DNA from: Georgenia muralis
GTDB lineage: Bacteria > Actinomycetota > Actinomycetes > Actinomycetales > Actinomycetaceae
Reading direction: 5' to 3'
Assembly: GCF_003814705.1 (NCBI RefSeq)
Contig: NZ_RKRA01000001.1
Location: 2,232,001-2,296,000, forward strand
Length of the DNA: 64,000 nt
Within the stretch, counting starts at the first letter, position 1, and the number at the start of each line of letters is the position of its first letter. Under the pieces are notes generated by a model. It saw nothing but the letters and a program-made list of their open reading frames with translations. It ran no database searches and was not told the DNA's origin. This document shows positions 10,308 to 18,464 of this stretch, piece by piece. Position numbers and translations under genes: made by a program.

Positions 10308-10715
10308 ATGCCCCCCAAGACCCGTACGGCGACCGCGGCCCGCAAGCCGCGCCGCAAGGAGCGCAAGAACGTCTCCCACGGCCACGCCTACATCAAGAGC
10401 ACGTTCAACAACACGATCGTCTCCATCACCGACCCGACCGGCGCCGTCATCGCCTGGGCGTCGTCGGGCCAGGTCGGCTTCAAGGGCTCGCGCAAGTCGA
10501 CGCCCTTCGCCGCCCAGCTCGCCGCCGAGGCCGCGGCCCGCCGCGCGCAGGAGCACGGGATGAAGAAGGTCGACGTCTTCGTCAAGGGACCCGGCTCCGG
10601 CCGCGAGACCGCGATCCGCTCCCTCCAGGCCACCGGCCTCGAGGTCGGCTCGATCCAGGACGTCACCCCGCAGGCGCACAACGGCTGCCGCCCGCCCAAG
10701 CGCCGCCGCGTCTGA
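10308..10715 (+). CDS. rpsK: 30S ribosomal protein S11
   Basis: Platform protein of the small subunit. The 135-residue product has the basic N-terminus ([20 protein letters not shown]) and conserved core segments such as HIKS-like [15 protein letters not shown] and the end [25 protein letters not shown] precedes the ATG. rpsD, which follows rpsK in many bacteria, is absent here; rpoA follows directly. Confidence 0.97.
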   Translation: MPPKTRTATAARKPRRKERKNVSHGHAYIKSTFNNTIVSITDPTGAVIAWASSGQVGFKGSRKSTPFAAQLAAEAAARRAQEHGMKKVDVFVKGPGSGRETAIRSLQATGLEVGSIQDVTPQAHNGCRPPKRRRV

Positions 10716-10724
10716 CGCGACCCC

Positions 10725-10760
10725 GCGGGGTGCGCACGCCGCTCGGCGCGCGCACCCCGC
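10725..10760 (+). terminator. Inverted repeat between rpsK and rpoA
   Basis: Eleven bases at 10725-10735 are the exact reverse complement of 10750-10760, with a 14-base GC-rich loop. It lies inside an operon, so it may be an attenuator or RNA-processing site rather than a full terminator. Confidence 0.45.
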
Positions 10761-10847
10761 CTCTGCACGCAACGGCACGACCGCCGGCCGGACCTGGCCG
10801 GTAATCAGGCGTCATATAGCGGACGCCGATCGAAAGGAAACCCACCA

Positions 10848-11876
10848 GTGCTCATCGCACAGCGCCCCGCCCTGACCGAAGAGGTCGTCTCCGACTACCG
10901 CTCGCGCTTCGTCATCGAGCCGCTCGAGCCGGGCTTCGGCTACACCCTCGGCAACTCCCTGCGCCGCACCCTGCTCTCCTCCATCCCTGGTGCCGCCGTG
11001 ACGTCGATCCGGATCGACGGCGTCCTGCACGAGTTCTCCACCGTGCCGGGGGTCAAGGAGGACGTCACCGAGATCATCCTCAACATCAAGAACATCGTCG
11101 TCTCCTCGGAGAACGACGAGCCCGTCGTGATGTACCTGCGCAAGCAGGGGCCGGGCGTCGTCACCGCCGGTGACATCACCCCGCCGGCCGGCGTCGAGGT
11201 CCACAACCCCGACCTGCACGTCGCGACGATCAACGGCAAGGGCAAGCTCGAGATCGAGCTGACCGTCGAGCGCGGGCGCGGCTACGTCTCCGCCGTGCAG
11301 AACAAGAGCGCCGACTCCGAGATCGGGCGCATCCCGGTGGACTCGATCTACTCCCCGGTGCTGAAGGTGACCTACAAGGTCGAGGCCACCCGCGTCGAGC
11401 AGCGCACCGACTTCGACAAGCTCGTCGTCGACGTCGAGACCAAGAACGCGATCGCCCCGCGCGACGCGCTCGCCTCGGCGGGCAAGACCCTCGTCGAGCT
11501 CTTCGGGCTGGCCCGCGAGCTCAACGTCGAGGCCGAGGGCATCGAGATCGGCCCGTCGCCGACGGACGCCGCGCTCGCCCAGGACCTCGCCCTGCCGATC
11601 GAGGACCTCGGACTGCTGTCCCGGTCCTACAACTGCCTCAAGCGTGAGGGCATCCACACCGTGGGTGAGCTCGTGGCCCGCAGCGAGGCCGACCTCCTCG
11701 ACATCCGCAACTTCGGCGCGAAGTCGATCGGCGAGATCAAGGAGAAGCTCACCGGACTGGGCCTGACCCTCAAGGACAGCCCCGCCGACTTCGACCTGGC
11801 CGCCCACGCGGGCGACGAGGACGAGGACGACGACGTCTACGGCGACATCCAGTTCAGCGACGAGCAGCCCAGCTGA
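10848..11876 (+). CDS. rpoA: RNA polymerase alpha subunit
   Basis: Scaffold subunit of RNA polymerase. The 342-residue protein has the dimerisation domain (residues about 1-230, with [17 protein letters not shown]) and the C-terminal DNA- and activator-binding domain (about 255-315, ending in the helix-hairpin [14 protein letters not shown]). The tail is strongly acidic ([11 protein letters not shown]). It starts with GTG at 10848 with AAAGGAAA upstream. Confidence 0.97.
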   Translation: MLIAQRPALTEEVVSDYRSRFVIEPLEPGFGYTLGNSLRRTLLSSIPGAAVTSIRIDGVLHEFSTVPGVKEDVTEIILNIKNIVVSSENDEPVVMYLRKQGPGVVTAGDITPPAGVEVHNPDLHVATINGKGKLEIELTVERGRGYVSAVQNKSADSEIGRIPVDSIYSPVLKVTYKVEATRVEQRTDFDKLVVDVETKNAIAPRDALASAGKTLVELFGLARELNVEAEGIEIGPSPTDAALAQDLALPIEDLGLLSRSYNCLKREGIHTVGELVARSEADLLDIRNFGAKSIGEIKEKLTGLGLTLKDSPADFDLAAHAGDEDEDDDVYGDIQFSDEQPS

Positions 11877-11910
11877 CCTGCTCACCCGACACCATCACTA
11901 GGAGTTAGAC

Positions 11911-12546
11911 ATGCCTACCCCCTCCAAGGGTCCCCGTCTGGGTGGCAGCGCGGCGCACGAGCGGCTCATGCTGGCCAACCTGGCCACCGCGCTGTTCGAG
12001 CACAAGAAGATCACGACCACGGCGCACCGGGCCAAGCGTCTGCAGCCCGTGGCGGAGAAGCTCATCACGCTGGCCAAGCGCGGTGACCTCCACGCCCGCC
12101 GCAAGGTCATGACCACCGTGCGCCGCAAGGACATCGTGGCCGAGCTCTTCGAGACTACCGCCCCGAAGTTCGCCGAGCGCAACGGCGGCTACACCCGCAT
12201 CACGCAGGTGGCGCCCCGCAAGGGCGACAACGCCCCCATGGCCGTGATCGAGCTCGTCCTCGAGCCCGTGAGCCCCAAGCAGGCCACGGTCCGCGAGGCC
12301 GAGAAGGCCACCGCCCGCGCGGCCGCCGCCCCGGCTCCCGAGACCGCCGAGGTCGAGGAGACCACCGCGGCCGCCGTCGAGGCCGAGGCACCCGGCGAGC
12401 AGGGCTCCGCCACCGAGGGCGTCGAGGGCTCGACCACCGTCGAGGCCGAGCAGGCCGGCGCCGAGACCGCGGCCGCCCAGGCCACGGACGAGGCCACCGA
12501 CGCCCAGGCCGGCGCGGCCGAGGGCTCGGCCGACCCGCGCGCCTGA
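11911..12546 (+). CDS. rplQ: 50S ribosomal protein L17 with acidic C-terminal extension
   Basis: Large-subunit protein near the exit tunnel. Residues 1 to about 118 are the conserved L17 core ([20 protein letters not shown] through the VIELV strand). A further 90 or so residues are alanine-, glutamate- and threonine-rich and probably disordered, as in other actinobacterial L17 proteins. At 211 residues it is longer than the classical form. It is the last alpha-operon gene and is followed by a hairpin. Confidence 0.96.
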   Translation: MPTPSKGPRLGGSAAHERLMLANLATALFEHKKITTTAHRAKRLQPVAEKLITLAKRGDLHARRKVMTTVRRKDIVAELFETTAPKFAERNGGYTRITQVAPRKGDNAPMAVIELVLEPVSPKQATVREAEKATARAAAAPAPETAEVEETTAAAVEAEAPGEQGSATEGVEGSTTVEAEQAGAETAAAQATDEATDAQAGAAEGSADPRA

Positions 12547-12564
12547 CGCACGACGCACCATCGA

Positions 12565-12598
12565 CGAAGGTCCGGTCCCCTCGGGGGCCGGGCCTTCG
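12565..12598 (+). terminator. Terminator of the alpha operon
   Basis: A 16-bp stem pairs 12565-12580 with 12583-12598, with only two G-U pairs, beginning 18 bases after the rplQ stop. No T-run follows. It also marks the left border of the selenium island. Confidence 0.7.
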
Positions 12599-12617
12599 TG
12601 CGTGGCAGGCTGGGACG

Positions 12618-13343
12618 ATGACGACCGTCCTCCTCGTCCACGGCATCCGCACGTCCGCGACGATGTGGCGGCGTCAGGTGGGCGCCCTCGAGGCGGCCGG
12701 GGTGCAGGCGCTGGCCCCCGACCTGCCCGGACACGGCACGCGCCGGGAGGAGGAGTTCACCGTCGCCGGCGCGATGGCGACCCTCACCGCCGCGGCGCAG
12801 GTCCCCGGCCCGCTCGTGGTGGCGGGCCTGTCCCTCGGGGGCTACCTCGCGATCCACTGGGCGGCGACGGCGGAGCGACCCCCGGACGGGGTCGTCGCGG
12901 CATCGTGCAGCACCGTGCCGCGCGGGCCGGGCCTCACGGGGTACCGGGCCCTGGCCCGTCTCGTGGCCCGGCTGCCGGACCGCGGGGCGGGCCTCGGCGA
13001 CGCGATGGCCCGACGGTTCCTGCCGCCGGAGGCCGTGACGGACGTCGGCGCGGGCGGGATCGCCCTGGAGGTCATGGACGCCGCCCTGGCCGGGGTCGCC
13101 GGGCTGGACCCGCTCGCCGAGCTCGCCGCGATCACCGCACCGGTGTGGATCGTCAACGGACGCCTCGACCACTTCCGGCTCCACGAGCGGCGCTACCTGC
13201 GCGCGTGCCGCGACGGCCGGCTCGTGCACGTCCCCGGTGCCACCCACCTGGTCGCCCTCACCGACCCCGTGCCGTTCACCCGGGTGCTCCTCGAGGCCGC
13301 GGCCGTCGCCGACGCCCGGGCGGGCAGCGAGGCGACCCGCTAG
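12618..13343 (+). CDS. Alpha/beta-fold hydrolase
   Basis: A predicted soluble esterase- or lactonase-like enzyme of 241 residues with unknown substrate. It shows the oxyanion-side LLVHG (residues 5-9), the nucleophile elbow GLSLGG with Ser72, an aspartate in NGRLDHF and a histidine in GATHL, so the catalytic triad is complete. The ATG at 12618 lies 20 bases after the terminator. Its TAG stop overlaps the stop of the convergent ROK gene on the other strand (shared CTAG). Nothing ties it functionally to the selenium genes except position. Confidence 0.75.
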   Translation: MTTVLLVHGIRTSATMWRRQVGALEAAGVQALAPDLPGHGTRREEEFTVAGAMATLTAAAQVPGPLVVAGLSLGGYLAIHWAATAERPPDGVVAASCSTVPRGPGLTGYRALARLVARLPDRGAGLGDAMARRFLPPEAVTDVGAGGIALEVMDAALAGVAGLDPLAELAAITAPVWIVNGRLDHFRLHERRYLRACRDGRLVHVPGATHLVALTDPVPFTRVLLEAAAVADARAGSEATR

Positions 13344-14131
13344 CCCTCGAGGGGGCGGGGGGCGCCGGCACGGGGGAGCTGGAGCTCCCACGCGCGCACC
13401 CCGCCGACGATCCCGGCGCTGTTGGGCACGACGACGACGTCGTCGCCGAGCCGGCCCAGCACGGCGGCGGAGATGCGCCGGGAGTTGCCCCCGCCGACGT
13501 AGAGCCGGTCCCACAGGTACATCGGGCGGAGCGCCTCGATGACGTTGCGGACCCGCCGCGACCACATCGCGTCGCCGAGCCGCAGGCGCTCGTGCTCGCC
13601 GATGTAGTCGTCGTAGGTCAGGCCCCACTTCACCGGGCCCTGGCTGAGCTCGACGTGGGGGGCCAGCGCGCCCCCGTCGAAGACGGCGTTCCCGAGCCCG
13701 GTGCCCAGCGTGAGGATCATCTCCAGACCGGCGCCGGCCACGACCCCCGCCCCGTGGACCTCGGCGTCGTTGAGGACGAGCGTCGGCAGCCCGAGTGCCT
13801 CCTCCACGGCCGAGCGCATGTCGAACCCGGACCAGTGGAGGACGAGCTCGGGCAGCACCCGTGTGCGCGGCCCCGCCTTGGTGACGTAGTGCGGCGTCGC
13901 CACCACGACGCCGTGGCGCAGCATCCCGGGCATCCCCACGGTCACCCTGTCGGCGGCCGGCAGCTGCTCGGCGAGGGAGGAGATGACCGAGACCAGACGG
14001 GAGGGCGGCAACGGGTACGGCGTGCTCGCCCGGACGGGCTGGGCGTGCATGGTCCCCGCGGCGTCCAGGACGGAGGCCTTGATGCCGCCGCCGCCGCAGT
14101 CCACCGCCAGGGTGGTCAGAGAGGGCTCCAC
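13340..14131 (-). CDS. ROK-family protein, polyphosphate-glucokinase-like
   Basis: A 263-residue sugar-kinase-fold protein resembling polyphosphate glucokinases. It has the N-terminal phosphate loop VDCGGGGIKASVLD, the probable catalytic aspartate in VLNDAEVHG, and the adenosine-side glycine motif TLGTGLGNAVFDGG. Where polyphosphate glucokinases have an E-L-G-H segment, this one reads VELSQG, so the substrate may differ. The GTG start lies inside the selB end (overlap 16 bases), so it is probably translated by coupling to selB. It is the last gene of the leftward selC-selA-selB unit; a selenium-related role is only an inference from linkage. Confidence 0.7.
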   Translation of the reverse strand: MEPSLTTLAVDCGGGGIKASVLDAAGTMHAQPVRASTPYPLPPSRLVSVISSLAEQLPAADRVTVGMPGMLRHGVVVATPHYVTKAGPRTRVLPELVLHWSGFDMRSAVEEALGLPTLVLNDAEVHGAGVVAGAGLEMILTLGTGLGNAVFDGGALAPHVELSQGPVKWGLTYDDYIGEHERLRLGDAMWSRRVRNVIEALRPMYLWDRLYVGGGNSRRISAAVLGRLGDDVVVVPNSAGIVGGVRAWELQLPRAGAPRPLEG

Positions 14132-15885
14132 GAGGTGACCGTACCGGAGCGGACCTCGCGCCGGTCGTCGGGGAGCCGCCGGGTGATGCCGAGCCGGTCC
14201 AGGTGCTCGAGCAGGGGGAGTGCGACGCGGCGGGTCGTGCCCAGCGCCTCCCGCGCCTGCGCCGCGGTGAACGGCTGGGGCAGGCTTGCCAGCCGCCCCG
14301 CGGCGGTGGCCGCCGCGTCGGGGAGCAGGACGAGGCCCGGCGCGGGCCGCAGGAGGAGGCCGGCGCGGGCAGCCGCGGCGAGGGCCCGGTCGTCCAGGCC
14401 GAGCTCCCTCAGCCGGTCGGCGGTGGGCGCCGCGAACGGCTCGACCCGCAGGTCCTCCCGGACCCGGCCGACCGCCTCCGCGACCGCGGCGGGCAGCCCC
14501 GCGCCGAGGGTGACCCGGCCGGCGGCGAGGACGAGCGGCGGCCCGACCACGGCGCGGGCCACCTCGGGCGAGGGCAGCCCGAGCCGCTCCGCGAGGGCGG
14601 GCAGCGCCATCCCGGGGTCGAGCGGGTGGGCCCGGTCGTGCTCGGCGACCACGGACCTGGCCGCCGAGCCCGCCGCGGCCGCCCGCTCGGCGGACATCAG
14701 CCACCCGTCCGCCGGGACGCCCGCCTCGCCGGGAACCCCGATGCGGCGGAGGAGCTCACGCTCCACCAGCCCGCGGCGTCGGACCTCGGCCGTGGCGTCG
14801 GGGCGCCCGGTCGCCGCGGCGAGGGTCTCGGCCCGCCGGCCGGCGTCGCCGCGCCGCGCGAGGGCGGGCGGGGCCGGGTCGAGGACCACGACGCCCCACA
14901 GCTCGCGGCTGCCGGGGTCGCGCAGGACGGCCCGGTCGCCGACCCGCAGCGGCAGGGCGCGGTCGAGGGTGAGCCGGGCGAGGCCCGCGCCGAGGGGGCG
15001 GTGGTGGACGGCGAGGTCCGCCGCCCCCACGTGCAGGACGGGACGCTCGGGCGGGCGCTCGCGAGTGCCGGCGGCGGCCGTGAGACGGACGTCGACGACC
15101 GTGGTGTGGTGGAACGCGCCGGGCGTGAGGAGCACCCCGCCGCGGCCCGGGACCGGACCCCCGGCGAGGTTGAGCGCCACGCGGGCGGTGCCGGGGACGG
15201 CCTCGACGGCGCGGCCCAGCGACTGCAGCGCACGTACGCGCAGGCTCACGTCCGCACCGGTGGTGAGGGTCTGCCCGACCCGGACCGTCCCGGCCGGCAG
15301 GGTCCCGGTGACGACGGTGCCCGCGCCCGCGACCGTGAAGCGACGGTCGACCCACAGCCGGACGTCGGCGTCGGCGTCGGGCACGGGCAGGTCTGCGAGC
15401 ACCGCGGCGAGCGCGGCCCGCAGCACATCCAGACCGGCACCGGTGCGCGAGCTCACCGCCACGGCGGGCGCGCCGGCGAGGCCGGTGCGCGCGAGGGCCG
15501 TCAGGGCGCGTTGCCGCGCCGGGGCCGGGTCGGCCAGGTCCGCGCGGGTGACCGCCACGACGCCGTGGCGCACGCCCAGGGCGTCGAGGGCGGCGAGGTG
15601 CTCGGCCGCCTGGGGCATCCACGGGTCGTCTGCGGCCACCACGAGGAGCACCGCCGGGACGGGGCCGACCCCGGCGAGCGTCGTCGTGAGGAACCGCTCG
15701 TGGCCGGGCACGTCGACGAACGCGACCTCCCCGGCCCCCGGGAGGGTGGTCCACGCGTGCCCGAGCTCGATGGTCAGGCCGCGGCGCCGCTCCTCCGCGA
15801 GCCGGTCCGGGTCGGTCCCGGTCAGCGCCCGGACGAGCGCGGACTTGCCATGGTCGACGTGCCCGGCGGTGGCGACGACGTGCAT
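14116..15885 (-). CDS. selB: Selenocysteine-specific elongation factor SelB
   Basis: GTPase that carries Sec-tRNA to the ribosome and binds the SECIS hairpin. The 589-residue protein starts MHVVATAGHVDHGKS with the G1 motif at residues 8-15, then DVPGHE (G3) and VTRADL at the G4 position. EF-Tu-like beta domains follow, and the C-terminal 250 or so residues should form the winged helices that bind mRNA. The ATG shares its A with the selA stop (TGATG). The partner SECIS lies in fdhA of the same island. Confidence 0.93.
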   Translation of the reverse strand: MHVVATAGHVDHGKSALVRALTGTDPDRLAEERRRGLTIELGHAWTTLPGAGEVAFVDVPGHERFLTTTLAGVGPVPAVLLVVAADDPWMPQAAEHLAALDALGVRHGVVAVTRADLADPAPARQRALTALARTGLAGAPAVAVSSRTGAGLDVLRAALAAVLADLPVPDADADVRLWVDRRFTVAGAGTVVTGTLPAGTVRVGQTLTTGADVSLRVRALQSLGRAVEAVPGTARVALNLAGGPVPGRGGVLLTPGAFHHTTVVDVRLTAAAGTRERPPERPVLHVGAADLAVHHRPLGAGLARLTLDRALPLRVGDRAVLRDPGSRELWGVVVLDPAPPALARRGDAGRRAETLAAATGRPDATAEVRRRGLVERELLRRIGVPGEAGVPADGWLMSAERAAAAGSAARSVVAEHDRAHPLDPGMALPALAERLGLPSPEVARAVVGPPLVLAAGRVTLGAGLPAAVAEAVGRVREDLRVEPFAAPTADRLRELGLDDRALAAAARAGLLLRPAPGLVLLPDAAATAAGRLASLPQPFTAAQAREALGTTRRVALPLLEHLDRLGITRRLPDDRREVRSGTVTSWSPL

Positions 15886-17180
15886 CAGCGGCCCCCCGCC
15901 GCCGCCCGCACCGCCTCGACGAGGGCGGGGTCGTCCTCCGGCGGGACGGCGAGGAGGTCCAGGAGCAGGGCGCCGCGCTCGACGTGCCCGACGACGGGGC
16001 GCACCCCCGCGCGCAGCGGCCCGGCGAGCGCCACGGGCAGCGTGACGGCCGCGCTGGCCAGCTCCACCCCGGGCGCGCCCCCGCCGCCGACCGCCGCGAC
16101 CGAGCGGGCCGCCGTGGCCGCGACGACGCCGGCGAGGGCCGCGGCCACCGACCGGGCCCGGGCGAGCAGCGCGTCCGCGTCGGCGGCCAGGGCGAGCGCC
16201 ACCGGGGGCGGCGGGCCGGTCAGGGTCGCCTCCAGCGCGGCGAGGGTGAGCTTGTCGGCCCGCACCGCGCGGGCGAAGGGGTGCCGGCGCAGGCGGTGGA
16301 CGAGGTCGGCGCGGCCCAGGAGCAGGCCGCACTGCGGGCCGCCGAGCAGCTTGTCCCCCGACGCCGTGACCACGGCGGCGCCCGCGCGCAGGGCCGTGGC
16401 GGCGTCCGGCTCGGCCGGCAGCCGGGGGTGGGGGGACAGGAGCCCCGAACCGATGTCGGCGACCACCGGGACGGGCAGGCCCGCGAGGTCGGCCACGGCG
16501 ACCGAGGAGGTGAAGCCCGACACGACGAAGTTGGACGGGTGGACCTTCAGGACGAAGGCGGTCCGGTCGTCGACGGCGTCGGCGTAGTCCTGCGTGCGCA
16601 CCCGGTTGGTGGTGCCCACCTCGCGCAGCTGCGCCCCGACGGACTCGAGCAGCTCGGGGATGCGGAAGCCGTCGCCGATCTCGACCATCTCCCCCCGGGC
16701 CACGACCACGGTGCGCCCGGCCGCCAGGGCGAGCGCGACCAGGGCCAGGGCCGCCGCGCCGTTGTTGACGACGTGCACCCCGCCGGCGTCGGGCACCGCG
16801 GCGGCGAGCGCGGTCAGGGCGCCGCGGCCGCGCGGTCCGCGCCGGCCCGTGGCCAGGTCCAGCTCGACGTCGGTGGGCCCGGCCGCGACGGCCAGCGCCC
16901 GGACCGCGGCGGCGGACAGCGGTGCACGGCCGAGGTTGGTGTGGACCAGGACCCCGGTCGCGTTGATGACCGGCCGCAGCGACGTGGCCGCCACGGGCAG
17001 GGCGTCGACGACGGCGTCGACGACGTCACCGGGGGCCAGCTCGCCGCGCCGGCACCGCTCCAGGGTGTCGGTCACCACCTCCTTGACCGTGGTGCGGCCG
17101 AGCTCCGCCCCGGCGCGGGCCAGGCGCGGGTCGGCGAGCACGGCGTCGGTGCGCGGCACGGCGCGCCGTGGGTCACTCAC
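15885..17180 (-). CDS. selA: L-seryl-tRNA(Sec) selenium transferase SelA
   Basis: PLP enzyme that converts Ser-tRNA(Sec) to Sec-tRNA(Sec) using selenophosphate. The product is 431 residues. The N-terminal segment RPVINATGVLVHTNLGRAPLS and the PLP lysine in TASGDKLLGGPQCG are clear. I chose the GTG at 17180 because GGAGG lies 5 bases before it. An ATG at 17192 is also in frame but would start 6-8 bases from the 3' end of selC and remove that spacing. The gene directly follows selC and overlaps selB by one base. Confidence 0.92.
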   Translation of the reverse strand: MSDPRRAVPRTDAVLADPRLARAGAELGRTTVKEVVTDTLERCRRGELAPGDVVDAVVDALPVAATSLRPVINATGVLVHTNLGRAPLSAAAVRALAVAAGPTDVELDLATGRRGPRGRGALTALAAAVPDAGGVHVVNNGAAALALVALALAAGRTVVVARGEMVEIGDGFRIPELLESVGAQLREVGTTNRVRTQDYADAVDDRTAFVLKVHPSNFVVSGFTSSVAVADLAGLPVPVVADIGSGLLSPHPRLPAEPDAATALRAGAAVVTASGDKLLGGPQCGLLLGRADLVHRLRRHPFARAVRADKLTLAALEATLTGPPPPVALALAADADALLARARSVAAALAGVVAATAARSVAAVGGGGAPGVELASAAVTLPVALAGPLRAGVRPVVGHVERGALLLDLLAVPPEDDPALVEAVRAAAGGR

Positions 17181-17199
17181 GCGCACCTCCATCGTCCGG

Positions 17200-17291
17200 C
17201 GGAGGCGGACGGGAATCGAACCCGCCTGACCGGGATCCCCGGTCACTACGGTTTTGAGGACCGCGCCCGTCACCAGACGAGGTACGCCTCC
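17200..17291 (-). tRNA. selC: tRNA-Sec (anticodon TCA)
   Basis: Decodes UGA as selenocysteine. Reading leftward from 17291 there is an acceptor strand GGAGGCGT, a 6-bp D stem with TGGT loop, an anticodon loop CCTCAAA with anticodon TCA, a long variable arm with a 7-8-bp stem (TGACCGG against CCGGTCA) and a T arm with loop TTCGATT. The long acceptor and variable arms are diagnostic for tRNA-Sec. Seven acceptor pairs are clean; the eighth would be T opposite C. The base before the anticodon is C, not the usual T. The 3' end reads G-CC-G, so CCA is not encoded. Confidence 0.95.
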
Positions 17292-17298
17292 GCGGCAC

Positions 17299-17304
17299 AC
17301 CCTA
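17299..17304 (-). promoter_or_regulatory. Candidate -10 of the selC-selA-selB unit
   Basis: On the minus strand TAGGGT ends 7 nt before base 17291, the first nucleotide of mature tRNA-Sec. If used, transcription would begin at or next to the tRNA 5' end. No good -35 is visible. Confidence 0.4.
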
Positions 17305-17350
17305 GTCCGAGAGTGCTGTGCCATCGCCAGCCGTGGCGGCGGCGGTGCCG

Positions 17351-17379
17351 TGGACACCGGGCCCGGGTGTGCCTAGAGT
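17351..17379 (+). promoter_or_regulatory. Promoter of selD
   Basis: TGGACA (17351-17356), a 17-nt spacer and TAGAGT (17374-17379) make a good sigma-70-type promoter. Only 7 nt separate the -10 from the selD GTG and there is no ribosome binding site, so the transcript is probably leaderless. Confidence 0.65.
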
Positions 17380-17386
17380 CCGACGG

Positions 17387-18409
17387 GTGAGCGCCGGAGC
17401 CCCGCTGCGTCTGACGCAGCACGCCGCCGGGGGCGGGTGCGCGTGCAAGGTGCCCCCGGGCGAGCTCGAGGCACTCCTCGGCGGACTCGTCAACGGTCAG
17501 GGCCGCCGCGGCGCCGCCGGCCCGGACGGCGCACTGCCCGAGCTCATGGTGGGACCGGAGCACGGTGACGACGCCGCCGTGGTCCGCATCGAGGGCGGAC
17601 GGGCGATCATCGCCACGGCCGACTTCTTCACCCCCGTCGTCGACGACCCGTACGACTGGGGCCGCATCGCCGCGACGAACGCGCTGTCCGACGTCTACGC
17701 CATGGGCGGGACACCCCTGGTGGCGGTGAACCTGCTCTCCTGGCCACGCGGCAGGATCCCCCTCGAGGTCGCCGCCGAGGTCCTGCGGGGCGGCTCCGAC
17801 GTGTGCGCCGCCGCCGGCACCTACCTCGGCGGGGGGCACAGCATCGACGACCCCGAGCCGAAGTACGGCCAGGCCGTCACCGGTCTGGCCGACGCCGACA
17901 AGCTCCTGCGCAACGACGCCGGGCTCGCCGGCACGCCGCTGACCCTCACCAAGCCCCTCGGCCTGGGAGTGCTCAACAACCGCCACAAGGCCACCGGGGA
18001 GCGGTTCGACGAGGCGGTGTCGGTCATGACCACCCTCAACCGTGACGCCGCCCACGCCGCGCTGGCCGGGGGCGCCCGGTGCGCGACCGACGTCACCGGG
18101 TTCGGCCTGCTCGGCCACCTCCTCAAGCTCGTGCGCGCCAGCGGGGTCTCCGCCGTCGTCGACGCCTCGGCCGTGCCCTACCTCGACGGCGCGCGGCGGT
18201 CCCTGGCCGAGGGGTTCGTCCCGGGCGGCTCGCGCCGCAACCTCACCTGGGTGCGTCCGTACCTGACGTCGGACGTCGACGACGACGAGCTGCTCCTCCT
18301 CGCCGACGCGCAGACCTCCGGGGGGCTCCTCGTGGCCGGGGAGGTCCCGGGCCACCCGGTCGTCGGTGAGCTCGTGGCGGCGGGCGAGCACGCCATCACG
18401 GTGCGCTGA
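17387..18409 (+). CDS. selD: Selenide, water dikinase (selenophosphate synthetase)
   Basis: Makes selenophosphate, the selenium donor for SelA, from selenide and ATP. The 340-residue protein has the active-site segment GGGCACKVPP near the N-terminus; the catalytic position is cysteine rather than selenocysteine. Also visible are ATADFFTPVVDDPYDWG and the glycine-rich GTYLGGGHSIDDPEPKYG. The GTG at 17387 was chosen because it gives the standard N-terminus and sits right after a promoter. It is divergent from selC-selA-selB and is followed 55 bases later by fdhA. Confidence 0.93.
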   Translation: MSAGAPLRLTQHAAGGGCACKVPPGELEALLGGLVNGQGRRGAAGPDGALPELMVGPEHGDDAAVVRIEGGRAIIATADFFTPVVDDPYDWGRIAATNALSDVYAMGGTPLVAVNLLSWPRGRIPLEVAAEVLRGGSDVCAAAGTYLGGGHSIDDPEPKYGQAVTGLADADKLLRNDAGLAGTPLTLTKPLGLGVLNNRHKATGERFDEAVSVMTTLNRDAAHAALAGGARCATDVTGFGLLGHLLKLVRASGVSAVVDASAVPYLDGARRSLAEGFVPGGSRRNLTWVRPYLTSDVDDDELLLLADAQTSGGLLVAGEVPGHPVVGELVAAGEHAITVR

Positions 18410-18464
18410 CGGGGCGCGCGACGCCGAGGGTTTCGCTACGGTGAGGACGGGAGGAGGCGGGCCG

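Noticed and set aside
10716-10847. Missing rpsD between rpsK and rpoA as a deletion
   Set aside because: No remnant is visible, and several actinobacteria keep rpsD elsewhere, so absence here is not evidence of loss.
13338-13345. Overlapping convergent stops (CTAG) as a regulatory site
   Set aside because: A 4-base palindrome from two TAG stops is expected by chance at tight convergent junctions.
17181-17192. selA start at the ATG 17192
   Set aside because: It lies almost at the selC 3' end and leaves no room for a ribosome binding site, while GGAGG 5 bases before the GTG at 17180 fits well.
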